In this document: positions 13,647 through 23,571 of the stretch, in pieces | How positions within the stretch are numbered: the first letter of the stretch is position 1 | Layout of the letters: the number at the start of each line of letters is the position of its first letter | From: Acrocarpospora macrocephala | GTDB lineage: Bacteria > Actinomycetota > Actinomycetes > Streptosporangiales > Streptosporangiaceae | Reading direction: 5' to 3' | DNA: 64,000 nt | NCBI RefSeq assembly: GCF_009687865.1 | Contig: NZ_BLAE01000034.1 | Coordinates: 110,589-174,588 of the forward strand | Notes under the pieces: generated by a model | Databases searched by the model: none | What the model was told of the DNA's origin: nothing | The model's input: the letters and a program-made list of their open reading frames with translations, nothing else | Translations under genes and position numbers: made by a program

Positions 13647-16058
13647 GTGAATACGCGAAGAACGACTGGCCGTGTGGCCTTGATCATGTCCATCGTGGTG
13701 TCTCTGTTACTGGGCCTGACACCCCCGGCGACAGCGGCGGCGGGGCCACGGTTCGCCGTGCCGAGTGGCTCCGTCGGGAATTTCTCCGTGGTCATGGCGG
13801 AGGAGTCCGTCACCCTGGAGCTGGACGCATCCGGCTACGACCAGGACCAGATGCGCGAGATCCTCGCTGAGACGCAGGGCCGTAACCCGCGCCTCAGCGA
13901 CACCATCCGCGAGGACTTTCAGGAATATACGAATAGCATGCCGCCAGGGGGCGGCGGCGACCCCAACGACTTTCCCGACTTCGACGGGCAACTGTCGATC
14001 ACGGATACCGGCATCGCGATACGCGTCGACGGCGGTGAGCCGCTCACGAACGCCTCGTGGTGGGCCCAGATTCTGGCCGCGGCCGCGGGGGTGCTGACCG
14101 GGCTGGTGGTGCGGTCCATCTGCGTCGGCTTCTTCCCCGAGGCGGCCGTGATGTGTGTCGTCATCGGCAACTTCTTCGGTGGCATGACGCGGGGTATGAT
14201 CATTCAGGCCATCGACGGCACCCTCAAGGACGGCAAGGCGTGGGCCAACACGCTCGCCCAGTCGATCCTCCTGGCTGCCGGGGGGGCCGCCTGGGAGGGC
14301 GGCGTCAATACCTGGAGCAAGGAAGTGCTGCCCGGTCACATCGAACGACTGGGGGAGGCGCTCGTCCGGCTGGGTGAGCGGCTGTCCGCCGGGTGGGCGA
14401 CCTTCAGGGAGGGCTGCGCGGCTGCGGGCGAGTTCCTCGTGGACGTCGGCAGGAACCTCGCCGACGCGGTCTCCCGGGTCAGGGTTCCGGCCATGCTGCG
14501 GGTGATGCCGCTCGGAGACTCGATCACCTACGGCGTGGAGAGTTCCGACGGAAACGGCTACCGCGACGAGTTGTACGCCTACCTGAAGGCCAGCGCGCCC
14601 GACGTTGACTTCGTCGGGTCGGTGAAGGCCGGCTCGATGAGTGACCGCGACAACGAGGGTCACCCGGGCGATCGGATCGGCGAGATCGCGGCCTTCGCCT
14701 ATTGCAGCGTGCCGCGGTATCAGCCGAACGTGATCACCCTGCACGCCGGCACCAACGACATGAACCAGAACTACAACCTGTCGCAGGCGCCCACCCGGCT
14801 CAAGAAGCTGATCAACCAGGCGCTGACGCACTCACCACGTGCCACGGTGCTGGTCGCCCAGCTCATCCCGACCGGCAAGGCCGGGCTGCAGCCGCGCATC
14901 GACGCATACAACGCGGCGCTGCCCGGCATGGTGGAGGACCTGCAAAGCGAGGGCAAGCACGTACTTTTGGTGGACATGAGCCGGGTGCTGGTCAGCGACG
15001 GACTGGAGAACGACGCACACCCGACGGACGCCGGCTACGCCAAGATGGCCGACGCCTGGTACAGCGCCGTACTACAGGCGAACGCCAACGGCTGGATCCA
15101 GAACCCGCTGCCCGAGCAGGCGGCCAACGGCTGCAACCCGACGGAATCTCCCATCGACGACGACCCGGGGACGGGCTCTACCATCGGGACCGGCGAGACG
15201 GCTCTCGGCGAGGGATGGCGCGCGCTGGGCGTGATCGCGCCCGGATACGGTACCAGGATAGGCCGCACGATCATCGCCGAGCTCAATGGCGACCAGCGGG
15301 CCGACTACCTTCAGGTCGCCGCAGATGGCAGGTTCCGCGCAGCGGTGAACACCGTCGGCACCCCTGGGCAACCCCACTGGGTGGACGTGGGCACGTACGC
15401 CCCGGCAACGAGCGACGTGTCCGCACCGATCGATGTCAATGGGGATGAGGTGCGGTTCGCCGACCTCAACGGGGACGGACGCGACGACTACCTCCTGGTC
15501 GGTTCCGACAGCAAGGTACGGGCCTACATCAACTTCCCAGGGCTGGACAACAAGCTTAAATTCCTCCACTGGGGGATCGTCTTCCGCGAGGAGTCATTCA
15601 GCCGGGACAACCTCCGCTTCGCGGACGTCACCGGGGACGGGCGCGACGACATCCTGCGGGTCGGCGCGGAGGGCGCGGTCCACGTGTACCGGAACATGTG
15701 GGACCCCAACAGCGCGCAAGTGGGCAGCGAGCCACAGCCCCCAGACTGGGGACTGTGGCTCAACTGGGCCGGCGGCACCCAGGGCTCATCGCTGGATGCC
15801 GTCCGGTTCGCCGACGGCGACGGTGACGGCCGGGCCGACTACCTGCAGGTCGGCGGAGACGGCTCGGTGCACGCCTTCCTCAACCGCGGTGGTGGGGGCA
15901 ACGGTAGCTTCCAGGCCCGCTACAACTGGGCCTACGCGTCCAACTACCCCCGCCCGTACGTCCAGTTCGCCGACATCAGCGGTGACGGCAAAGCCGACTA
16001 TCTGGTCGTCTACGACGGCGGCTCAGTCCGGGCCTGGCTGAACCGCGGCGGCAACTAG
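13647..16058 (+). CDS. Secreted SGNH/GDSL hydrolase with C-terminal FG-GAP/VCBS repeats
   Basis: About 803 residues from the GTG at 13647, chosen because GGAGG lies 5 nt upstream and overlaps the alternative ATG at 13635. A signal peptide (VALIMSIVVSLLLGLTPPATAAA) is followed by an unassigned region with hydrophobic, glycine-rich segments (about 130-200) recalling RHS/colicin-like membrane-active parts. Then comes an SGNH hydrolase (about 285-480): MPLGDSITYGVESSDGNGYR, ITLHAGTNDMNQNY and DAHPTDAGYAKMADAWY carry the catalytic Ser, the GxND block and the Asp/His. The last 270 residues hold at least four FG-GAP-type units (DLNGDGRDDYLLVG, DVTGDGRDDILRVG, DGDGDGRADYLQVG, DISGDGKADYLVV) that bind calcium in a propeller. 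Likely extracellular esterase or acetylesterase. Confidence 0.88.
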   Translation: MNTRRTTGRVALIMSIVVSLLLGLTPPATAAAGPRFAVPSGSVGNFSVVMAEESVTLELDASGYDQDQMREILAETQGRNPRLSDTIREDFQEYTNSMPPGGGGDPNDFPDFDGQLSITDTGIAIRVDGGEPLTNASWWAQILAAAAGVLTGLVVRSICVGFFPEAAVMCVVIGNFFGGMTRGMIIQAIDGTLKDGKAWANTLAQSILLAAGGAAWEGGVNTWSKEVLPGHIERLGEALVRLGERLSAGWATFREGCAAAGEFLVDVGRNLADAVSRVRVPAMLRVMPLGDSITYGVESSDGNGYRDELYAYLKASAPDVDFVGSVKAGSMSDRDNEGHPGDRIGEIAAFAYCSVPRYQPNVITLHAGTNDMNQNYNLSQAPTRLKKLINQALTHSPRATVLVAQLIPTGKAGLQPRIDAYNAALPGMVEDLQSEGKHVLLVDMSRVLVSDGLENDAHPTDAGYAKMADAWYSAVLQANANGWIQNPLPEQAANGCNPTESPIDDDPGTGSTIGTGETALGEGWRALGVIAPGYGTRIGRTIIAELNGDQRADYLQVAADGRFRAAVNTVGTPGQPHWVDVGTYAPATSDVSAPIDVNGDEVRFADLNGDGRDDYLLVGSDSKVRAYINFPGLDNKLKFLHWGIVFREESFSRDNLRFADVTGDGRDDILRVGAEGAVHVYRNMWDPNSAQVGSEPQPPDWGLWLNWAGGTQGSSLDAVRFADGDGDGRADYLQVGGDGSVHAFLNRGGGGNGSFQARYNWAYASNYPRPYVQFADISGDGKADYLVVYDGGSVRAWLNRGGN

Positions 16059-16367
16059 AAACCGTCCCACGGGCCACGGCCCGGTCCAGATGGTCGCCGC
16101 AAGAGTGTGAGTGCGGCCTGGCAGCCTCCGGCGACTTCGCCGGCGCGCACAGCCAGGCCGCACCGCCGCCGAGTCGATCGATCGACATGGGCCTGGCAGA
16201 TCTTCCTGCTGATCTCCCAGCGTTGGAGACGGCGTTCGGGCTGCCGCGTATCACCGGGTACCGGCAGCTTCCGGCCGTATGCGGGCTGGACTCCATTTCC
16301 GGCCCCGCTGACGCGATGGTTACCGAGCCGGAACAGACGGCCCAGTCGATCCGACTCATCGAGCGGA
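16059..16367. other. Spacer before IS remnants, no supported gene
   Basis: About 300 bp. A plus-strand open frame from 16187 (GLADLPADLPALETAFGLPRI...) has plausible composition but runs into the IS630 remnant, and I cannot assign it. It may be the left end of a gene destroyed by the insertion. Confidence 0.35.
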
Positions 16368-16713
16368 TCACATGTCGCTGGCGCCCAGGTCCGCCGCGGT
16401 GGCTGCCGCCGACCAGCCGTGCCGTCGCAGCAGCTTGCCGACGCCTTCGACGGTGTAGCCGATGTGAAACAGCCTGCCGATCAGCGTCTTGACCCCTGGC
16501 CCGGGACACCGGCCCCTTGGACCGCAGCGCCTCGATGCCGCCCTCCCGCCAGGTCTTGCGCCATCGGGCCACCGTCCGCTCGTGGATCCGCAGCTCATGA
16601 GCGATGATCCTGGTGCTGTGCCCATCCTCGAACCGCTCGGCCGCCTGTAACCGCACTTGTTCCCGTCGTTCCTGCTCGGCGGGGGTGTACCCGCCTCGTT
16701 GCCCGCACCGCAT
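16368..16713 (-). pseudogene. IS630-like transposase, N-terminal remnant
   Basis: From the ATG at 16713 the minus strand reads MRCGQRGGYTPAEQERREQV, then FEDGHSTRIIAHELRIHERTVARWRKTWREGGIEALRSKGP, the typical IS630 helix-turn-helix. A frameshift near 16510 moves the winged-helix part (LIGRLFHIGYTVEGVGKLLRRHGWS) into another frame, and the catalytic domain is missing. Not functional. Confidence 0.75.
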
Positions 16714-16789
16714 GCATCGGTCGTACACCAGCAACGGCGGGCCGTCACGACTCCATGACTCTACGAATTCAAGCTGTGAGTACTGTGGT

Positions 16790-17282
16790 TGCCGATAATG
16801 CCATCCGGGCAGGTCGTGGGCTTGTCCTGCTCTTCCTGGCCTATGCACACCCTGGGTAGGACAAGAGGAGCCGAGAGCGGCATGATGATCGACTGTGTTT
16901 CTTCGGCTGGCCTATCTCACTGTCACGAACGCCTTCGCTGCCTTGCGGCTGCTGCCGGCAGGAGATCGGGACAAGGACGCTGAAATCCTCGCACTACGCC
17001 ACCAGATCGCAGTCCTGGAACGGCAACTTGGTACCGGCAGGAGGGTGAGATTCGCTCCGGAGGATCGCATCTTTCTGGCCGCGCTCCTGACCTCGCTGCC
17101 CCGGCAGGTCCTGCGCCAGGTGCGGCTTGTTGTCCGTCCGGACACGATCCTGCGCCGGCACCGCGATCTGGTGAAGCAGCGGCACGCCCGCACCTGTCGG
17201 CCCAAGCGGCCTGGGCGTCCGCCCACCGTCCGCTCTATTCGCGCGCTGGTCCTGCGTCTGGTCAAGGAGAATCCGTCCTGGG
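16790..17282 (+). mobile_element. 5' fragment of an IS (same type as 25682-26911)
   Basis: Begins with the terminal sequence TGCCGATAATGCCATCC, shared with the intact copy at 25682. The transposase start at 16895 (FLRLAYLTVTNAFAALRLLP...) is open for about 129 residues up to LVKENPSWG at about 17282. There the sequence switches abruptly to a second IS (GHDEVSG-type leader), leaving no catalytic domain. Confidence 0.75.
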
Positions 17283-18449
17283 GATCGTGGCTCGAGCATG
17301 ATGAGGTCTCGGGCATCCTGCTGACGGTGTTGTGGTCCTCTCTCTACCTCATTCTCGGGCGTGTCTTTCAGCTCCTGGTCCTGCTGGGTCGCGGTGATCG
17401 GCCAAAGCGATCGAGATCGTGGTGCTTCGTCATCAGGTCGCCGTGCTGCGCCGTCAGGTGAACCGTCCCGATCTCCAGCCGGAGGATCGGGTCGTGCTCG
17501 CGGCCCTGTCGCGGCTGCTTCCCCGCTCGTCGTGGATGTCTTCTTCGTCACCCCGGCGACGTTGCTGCGCTGGCACCGTGCCCTGGTGACGCGCCGGTGG
17601 ACCTACCCGTCCAAACGCCCGGGGCGTCCCTCTACCCGCGCGGAGATCCGGGAGGCGGTGTTGCGCCTGGCCCGGGAGAATCCCTCATGGGGGTATCAGC
17701 GCATCAGCGGCGAACTGGCCGGTATCGGTCTTCGGGTACCGCCCAGCACCGTACGCGACATCCTCAAAAGAGCCGGACTCGGTCCGGCTCCACGTCGCAC
17801 CGGCCCGAGCTGGAGCCGATTCCTCAAAGCGCAGGCTGAGGGCATCTGGGCGTGCGATCTGTTCCACGTCGACACGGTCTTCCTGAAGCGGCTCTACGTT
17901 CTGTTCTTCATCGAGCACGCCACCCGCGTGGTTCACATCGCGGGCGTCACGGCGCATCCGACCGGAGCCTGGGTTGCTCAGCAGGCCCGCAACCTGGTCA
18001 TGAATTTGGGCGAGCGGGCCGAGGGCATCAGATTCTTCATTCGCGACCGCGACGCGAAGTTCACCGCGGTCTTCGACGAGGTGTTCAGCTCACTCGGCGC
18101 CCGCGTCATCAAAACACCGGTTCGCGCCCCGCAGGCCAAGGCGATAGTCGAGCGCTGGGTCGGTACTGTTCGAAGGGAATGCACCGACCGGCTGCTGATC
18201 TACGATAGAGGTCATCTCCGCCGCGTCCTGCAGGCATACGAACGGCATTACAACCGGCACCGTCCCCATCGCGCACGAGACCGTCGGCCGCCTCAACCAC
18301 CACATGCCTCGGCTCCACCAAGCGATCTCGATCAGGTCCGCCTGCAACGCCGACAGGTACTCGACGGCCTGATCAACCAGTACCGGCGGGCAGCATAGGC
18401 GGGCGGATAACCGCAGGTCAGTGGCCATATCCGGGTTTTCGCACCCCAC
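17283..18449 (+). mobile_element. IS copy 1 of the GTGGGGTGC-ended element, left end lost
   Basis: Nearly identical in layout to the intact copy at 22361-23571. The right end reads CCGGGTTTTCGCACCCCAC, ending at 18449. The left terminal inverted repeat and about 45 bp are missing because the element is fused directly to the preceding IS fragment. Confidence 0.75.
17331..18398 (+). pseudogene. DDE (integrase-core) transposase, frameshifted
   Basis: Counterpart of the intact 357-residue protein at 22445-23518. It starts in one frame (WSSLYLILGRVFQLLVLLGR). It loses a base near 17400 (gatcgg-ccaaag against gatcgggccaag in the intact copy) and another near 17536, so the N-terminal HTH region is split over three frames. 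The remaining frame holds the full catalytic core: [40 protein letters not shown] and AIVERWVGTVRRECTDR (D, D, E). Confidence 0.8.
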
Positions 18450-18730
18450 GCGAGGTGCTGACCGCAGATCCGTCGCGTATCCGCGTCTCTCCGGAATTGC
18501 TTCCGCGTGTCTTCGCTGTCTTGCAGGGGCTTGCTCGTCATGTCGAGCGGCGGGGGTATCGGCTCGGGATGTCGACGAAGAATCCCAAGGTCGCCTTCTA
18601 CATCCTGATAGACACCCGGCAGTGGGGGGTCGAACTCGCCGAGGAGTGGGAGTTGATAGATCCGCCACCACCGCGTCCACTGTTTCGACCGCATAGCGGG
18701 CCACCTCGGCGGAAGCTTCGTCCGGCTGTA
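18450..18730 (+). pseudogene. Fragment of an unrecognised protein beside the IS end
   Basis: Open frame from the IS end reading LLPRVFAVLQGLARHVERRGYRL, MSTKNPKVAFYILIDTRQWGVELAEEWELIDPP, with composition of a real protein but no start of its own; the upstream part was replaced by the IS. I do not recognise the family. The frame continues to 18856, but beyond about 18730 it loses protein-like character. Confidence 0.35.
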
Positions 18731-18863
18731 AATTACATGCTCCACCACGAGAAACAGCATGATGAGCCAGATTCTGGTGACCGAGTGGTCAATACCGTCT
18801 TTACCTCGGTCCGTTTGAAAATTATCCTCAGCCGATCAAATGTTCTGTCCATGTAGGAGAAGC

Positions 18864-19169
18864 ATGCAAAAAGTTACTTGGCTCCGCCGGCTCGGCCTCG
18901 TCTCAGCGGTAGTGGCGGCCGGCCTGGCGACCACGCCCGTGGCCGCACACGCCGACGGCTATGACACTCCCCGCAACGCCACCGCCGTGGGGGCGGGCAA
19001 CACCTACGCGGCCGGGTTGGCGGCGGCCGAACAGCGGGCCCGGGCGGCCGTCCTCGCGGTCGGCCACGACTGCACCCCTGGGACCTATTCCACCCTATCG
19101 ACCTATGTCTCCCCGGGCGGCGGCACGTGGGTCTTCCAGTCCACTCACCACGCGATGTGCGTCGACTGA
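18864..19169 (+). CDS. Small secreted protein
   Basis: 101 residues from the ATG at 18864, preceded by AGGAGA. A signal peptide (QKVTWLRRLGLVSAVVAAGL, cleavage near AHA) is followed by a mature part of about 65 residues with an alanine-rich helix (YAAGLAAAEQRARAAVLA) and two cysteines (HDCTPGTY, HAMCVD) that probably pair. Function unknown. It is closed by a strong hairpin and lies intact among IS remnants. Confidence 0.65.
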   Translation: MQKVTWLRRLGLVSAVVAAGLATTPVAAHADGYDTPRNATAVGAGNTYAAGLAAAEQRARAAVLAVGHDCTPGTYSTLSTYVSPGGGTWVFQSTHHAMCVD

Positions 19170-19177
19170 TCAAGCTC

Positions 19178-19229
19178 GGCCTCTGCCGGGCAGCGGGGCA
19201 GGGTAGCCCCGCTGTCCGCAGCGGAGGCC
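19178..19229 (+). terminator. Nested hairpin, probable terminator
   Basis: Outer stem GGCCTC/GAGGCC and inner perfect stem CAGCGGGGC/GCCCCGCTG; no T-run follows, as is common for actinobacterial terminators. Starts 9 bp after the stop of the small secreted protein. Confidence 0.55.
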
Positions 19230-19385
19230 GATCCGTAGCAGTGCCCGCCCGTCTTTGAACGTATCCCTCCGGTGTGAGCAAAGCTGACCTTGCTCGTCTC
19301 AGGTCAGGGTGGCTCGGTGCCGAGCGGTGTGGGCGATGTGCCGTGCGGGGGTTGGGTCGGAATGGACGCGGTTTGAAGCCATGCC

Positions 19386-20585
19386 TGTACCGCTTCAAAA
19401 TTCGTCGCGGGGCGCTTGACCTGGGGTTTGACGTGAGGCGGCGGCATGGGCAGGATCGCGGCTTGTGTCTCTTCGTCTGCTCTATCTGATCACGGTTCGG
19501 GTGTTCGGCTGGCTGGTGGTAATGGGTCGCAGCCAGGCGTCCAAGGATGTCGAAATCATGGTGCTGCGGCATGAGGTGGCGGTGCTGCGGCGTCAGGTCG
19601 CCTGGCCGAGCCCGGTTTGGGCCGATCGGGCGGTGCTGGCCGCGCTGACCGGCTGCTGCCGACGGGACTGCGGGCTCATCGGCTGGTCACCCCGGGCACG
19701 CTGCTGACATGGCATCGCCGCCTGGTCCAACGCACCTGGACGTATCCGAACCGGCCTGGTCGTCCGAGGGCAAGCGGGGAGGTCCGGGATCTGGTGGTGC
19801 GGCTGGCGCGGGAGAACCCGGGATGGGGATACCGCAGGGTGCATGGCGAGCTCATCCGGCTTGGCCATCGGGTCAGCGAAGCGACCGTGCGGCGGATCCT
19901 GCGAGCTGGCCGCTCGAATCCGGCTCCGCGAAACATCGACACCTCCTGGCGGACGTTCCTGCGTGCTCAGGCGAAAGGGTTGCTGGCCGTCGATTTCTTC
20001 CACGTCGACACGATTTCCTTGAGGCGCCTGTACGTGCTGTTCGTCATCGAGGTGGCAACGAGACGCGTGCATATTCTGGGCGTGACCGCGAATCCCACCG
20101 GCGCCTGGACGGCCCAGCGGGCCCGCAACCTGCTCGTGGACCTCGGCGGGAAGGTCGGCGTGTTTCGTTTCCTCATCCGGGACCGGGACGCCAAGTTCAC
20201 CGGCGTTTTCGATGAGGTCTTCGCCGGCGAGGGTGTGAGGGTGGTGAGGACGCCACCGCGGACGCCGCGGGCGAACTGCTACGCCGAACGGTGGGTGCGC
20301 ACCGTGCGGGCTGAGTGCACCGACCGCGTGCTGATCTACAGCGAACGGCACCTGCGGTCGGTGCTGACCGAGTATGCCGATCACTACAACGGCCACCGAC
20401 CCCACCAGTCCCGCGCGCAGCTACCACCTGACCTGATCATGATGAGCGGACTGCCGTAACGCTGGAGGGGCGGATCGAGCGTCGAAAGGTACTCGGCGGG
20501 CTGATCAACGAGTATCACCGAGCTGCGTAGCCGCTCCAGAGAACTCCCAGCTCAGGCCCTATGCGATGAGTTTTGAAGCGGTACA
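19386..20585 (+). mobile_element. IS element with TGTACCGCTTCAAAA inverted ends
   Basis: Left end TGTACCGCTTCAAAA at 19386-19400 and right end TTTTGAAGCGGTACA at 20571-20585 are perfect inverted repeats, defining a 1.2-kb IS with one transposase gene. No target duplication is obvious. A further left-end fragment of a related element lies at 25489. Confidence 0.8.
19465..20530 (+). pseudogene. DDE (integrase-core) transposase, two frameshifts
   Basis: Starts SLRLLYLITVRVFGWLVVMGRS in one frame, switches near 19660 to the frame that carries [46 protein letters not shown] (first Asp), [20 protein letters not shown] (second Asp) and [17 protein letters not shown] (Glu), then shifts again near 20440 before the usual C-terminal LGGLINEYHRAA. 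The gene is therefore inactive unless both shifts are errors. Confidence 0.8.
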
Positions 20586-20903
20586 ACGAACAAGCACAAC
20601 GATCCGTTCCGGTAGGACCTATCAAAACGGCTGCCATCCTGAAGGAAGTTCCCCCGGCCTCGGCGCATTGACCGAGCCTTGACCGGTGAACATGCTGTCC
20701 GGGAAAGATCGAGCCCCTCAAGGCCGGCTTCACGGGTGTTCTCATGATCGTCGGATGGGTCTGACTTAGTGTGGGGCGTCTTAACGATCTTCAGGGGGCT
20801 GCGGGGTGTGCCCAGTCCGTGCCCATGAGCAACATCTTGTGGTCTCGCCTTAGCGCTGAGGCCCCAAACCGGGAGAAACCACCGGGCAAATGGGGTCAAA
20901 GGT
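20586..20903. other. Stretch left of the tRNA-Lys fragment, no gene seen
   Basis: About 320 bp with no convincing ORF. It should represent original chromosome downstream of tRNA-Lys, if the island model holds. Confidence 0.45.
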
Positions 20904-20947
20904 GGTGGGGCGCCAGGGATTCGAACCCTGAACCTACGGATTAAAAG
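20904..20947 (-). repeat. Displaced 3' half of tRNA-Lys (attachment site duplication)
   Basis: 44 bp identical, except for one acceptor-stem base, to 32405-32448. It contains the T arm, variable region and anticodon stem 3' half of tRNA-Lys up to the anticodon TTT, but no 5' half. This is the classical scar left on one side of an element integrated into the 3' end of a tRNA gene. Repeats of TTAGTGCC follow at once on the inner side. Confidence 0.85.
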
Positions 20948-21560
20948 ACGAATTTCTTAGTGCCATTTAGTGCCGCAGGCTATCTATTTCTATCATTCCA
21001 TCCAGGTTTGCCGCCGTCAAAATGCCCGATGATGATGCGCGATGTTGTACCGTATCGCATGCCCACGAGCAACCACCGAGCAACCATCAGCTACCCTGTC
21101 CGGCTTTACTGAAACACGATCGCGTGCTCTCGACCTTGTATCCGACACCAAATTGTCCGAGTTGCCGGGCAAGCGGACTAATCCTTGAGGCCCGCAATCA
21201 TTGGCACGTCCTTGTCCTGTGCCGCCGGGCATCATGAACTTCGAACGTATGGTCATCGAAACCGATCGCTACTCAGGATGAAAAGGGCTCATCGTTATGG
21301 GTATGGAGGGATTTCGGCCAGCTCGGGTTTCATGAAAAAATATTTCACGCCTGAGCTCAGGTAGGGCAGGAAAGGATCATTCTCTGTCGGAAGTCTGCAG
21401 AAGTCGCGGTCAACTATTTCATCCAAGATCGCTACTTCTGGTTTCCGATCCTGTGGGGCTCAAGAACTCGAATCACTGTCAGCGCAGAGCCCTTCATCTG
21501 GTGGGACGGAAGGATTGAGGGGCGCCGAGCGGCTGGTCCGGATCCCTGGGATCATGTTTC
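20948..21560. other. Island left end, mostly non-coding
   Basis: About 600 bp. It has a TTAGTGCC direct repeat beside the att site. A 71-residue plus-strand frame at 21022-21237 contains CPSC and a late Cys that could be a zinc-ribbon remnant. A frame without a start near 21374-21562 reads like the end of a degraded protein (NYFIQDRYFWFPILWG). None is firm enough for a gene call. Confidence 0.4.
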
Positions 21561-22360
21561 GTGATCTTATCCACGGTGTACGCGGTCACCCGGCGCCTGC
21601 TGTCATTGCCCGCATTGCTCTTACGAAGCGACACCTCCAAGGAGGCGGAACTGCTGGTGCTTCGCCATCAGAACGCGGTCCTGCGCCGTCAGGTCCCAAG
21701 CGTGCGGTACGAACCAGCCGACCGCCTGTGGCTGGCGGCCCTCTTACACCTGATACCCCACCCCCGATGGGAGAAGGTCTTCCCGGTCACGCCGGCCACC
21801 CTGCTGGCCTGGCACCGCAAACTCCTGACGAACAAGTGGGACTACAGCAGACATCGCCGTCCCGGACGCCCGCGCACCGCGGCTGCGGTCAAGGCCCTCA
21901 TCCTGCGCATGGCCGCGGACAACCCGGGATGGGGCCACCGGCGCATTCATGGTGAACTGACCCGCCTCGGCCACAAGATCGCCGCCTCGACCGTGTGGAA
22001 CATCCTGAACCGGGCCGGGATCGGCCCCGCCCCGCGCCGCAGCGGCCCGACGTGGAAGCAGTTTCTGACCGCCCAGGCCGAGCACATTGTCGCCGTCGAC
22101 TTCCTGCATGTCGACACCGTCGCCCTCAGACGCCTCTACGCCTAGGTCATGCTCGAACACGGCAGCCGCCGTACCTATCTGCTCGCCGTCACAGCAAACC
22201 CCACGGGCCAATGGGCCGCCCAAGCCGCCCGCAACCTTCTTATGGACTCCGACATGGACGCGACGAAGCTGAAGTTCTTGATCCGCGACCGTGCCGGCCA
22301 ATTCACCGGCGCCTTCGACGCGGTGTTCGCCGACGCCGGCCTTCGGGTCCTCAAGAGCCC
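21561..22360 (+). pseudogene. DDE (integrase-core) transposase, nonsense mutation and 3' truncation
   Basis: Reads STVYAVTRRLLSLPALLLRS...TSKEAELLVLRHQNAVLRRQV, then the HTH region and IVAVDFLHVDTVALRRLYA. A TAG at 22143-22145 then stops translation; the same frame continues VMLEHGSRRTYLLAVTANPTGQW...LKFLIRDRAGQFTGAFDAVF. It is cut at 22360 by the left end of the next IS before the catalytic Glu. The missing 3' part is not found on the other side of that IS, so a deletion accompanied or followed the insertion. Confidence 0.8.
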
Positions 22361-23571
22361 TGTGGGGTGCGGAAACTCAGCTGGCGAGGTTGACTTGGGG
22401 GTTCGAGGCTTGAGCATGATGAGGTCTCGGGCATCCTGCTGACGGTGTTCTGGTCTTCCCTCTACCTCATCCTTGGGCGTGTCTTTCAGCTTCTGGTCCT
22501 GCTGGGCCGCGGTGATCGGGCCAAGGCTGCCGAGATCGTGGTACTTCGTCATCAGGTCGCCGTGCTACGCCGTCAAGTGAACCGCCCCGATCTCCAGCCG
22601 GGGGACCGGGTCGTGCTCGCGGCCTTGTCGCGGCTGCTTCCCCGCTCGTCGTGGGAGGTCTTCTTCGTCGCCCCGGCGACGTTGCTGCGCTGGCACCGCG
22701 CGTTGGTGACGCGCCGGTGGACCTACCCGTCCAAACGGCCGGGGCGTCCCTCTACCCGCGAGGAGGTCCAGGAGGCCGTGTTGCGCCTGGCCCGGGAGAA
22801 TCCCACGTGGGGGTATCAGCGCGTCAGCGGCGAGTTGGCCGGCGTCGGCTTGCGGGTACCGCCCAGCACCGTTCGCGACATCCTTAAAAGAGCCGGGCTC
22901 GATCCGGCGCCACGTCACACTGGACCGAGTTGGAGTCAGTTCCTTAAGGCGCAGGCCGAGGGTATCTGGGCGTGTGATCTGTTTCACGTCGATACGGTCT
23001 TCCTCAAGCGGCTCTACGTTCTGTTCTTCATCGAGCACGCCACCCGCGTCGTTCACGTCGCGGGCGTCACGGCGCATCCGACCGGAGTCTGGGTTGCACA
23101 ACAGGCCCGCAATCTGGTCATGAATCTGGGGGATCGGGCCGAGGGCGTCAGATTCCTCATTCGTGATCGGGACGCCAAGTTCACGGCGGTCTTCGACGAG
23201 GTGTTCACCTCACTCGGCACCCGCATCATCAAGACACCGGTTCGCGCACCGCGGGCCAACGCGATAGCCGAGCGCTGGGTCGGCACCGTTCGAAGGGAAT
23301 GCACCGACCGGCTGCTGATCTACGGTGAAGGCCATCTCCGCCGAGTCCTGCAGGCATACCAACGGCATTACAACCGGCACCGTCCCCACCGTTCACGAGA
23401 CCGTCGGTCGCCTCAACCATCACATGTTCTGGCTACTCCCAGCGATCTCGATCAGGTCCGTCTGCAGCGCCGGCAGATACTCGACGGCCTGATCAATCAG
23501 TACCGGCGGGCCGCATAGACGAGGCGGATAACCGCAGACCAGAGGCCACATCCGGGTTTTCGCACCCCACA
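22361..23571 (+). mobile_element. Intact IS with GTGGGGTGCG inverted ends
   Basis: Left end TGTGGGGTGCGGAAACTC at 22361 and right end GGGTTTTCGCACCCCACA ending at 23571 are imperfect inverted repeats. One intact transposase gene fills the element. The left flank is a different transposase and the right flank is an RHS gene, so the flanks are not the two halves of one target; the IS sits at a deletion or recombination joint. Confidence 0.82.
22445..23518 (+). CDS. Intact IS transposase (DDE, integrase core; IS3/IS481-like)
   Basis: 357 residues, complete. N-terminal membrane-like leader (WSSLYLILGRVFQLLVLLGRG) and helix-turn-helix region ([41 protein letters not shown]), then the rve integrase core with ACDLFHVDTVFLKRLY (Asp), [17 protein letters not shown] (Asp) and NAIAERWVGTVRREC (Glu). 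It ends ILDGLINQYRRAA. All catalytic residues are present, so the element could be active and could have mobilised the broken copy at 17283. Confidence 0.9.
   Translation: MFWSSLYLILGRVFQLLVLLGRGDRAKAAEIVVLRHQVAVLRRQVNRPDLQPGDRVVLAALSRLLPRSSWEVFFVAPATLLRWHRALVTRRWTYPSKRPGRPSTREEVQEAVLRLARENPTWGYQRVSGELAGVGLRVPPSTVRDILKRAGLDPAPRHTGPSWSQFLKAQAEGIWACDLFHVDTVFLKRLYVLFFIEHATRVVHVAGVTAHPTGVWVAQQARNLVMNLGDRAEGVRFLIRDRDAKFTAVFDEVFTSLGTRIIKTPVRAPRANAIAERWVGTVRRECTDRLLIYGEGHLRRVLQAYQRHYNRHRPHRSRDRRSPQPSHVLATPSDLDQVRLQRRQILDGLINQYRRAA

Noticed and set aside
13707..14831. 374-codon minus-strand frame opposite the SGNH/FG-GAP gene
   Set aside because: Shadow frame; composition is that of the antisense strand of a GC-rich gene.
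21022..21237. 71-residue frame with CPSC, possible zinc-ribbon protein at the island left end
   Set aside because: The N-terminal half looks non-coding and no ribosome binding site is seen; kept only as a remark on the island end.
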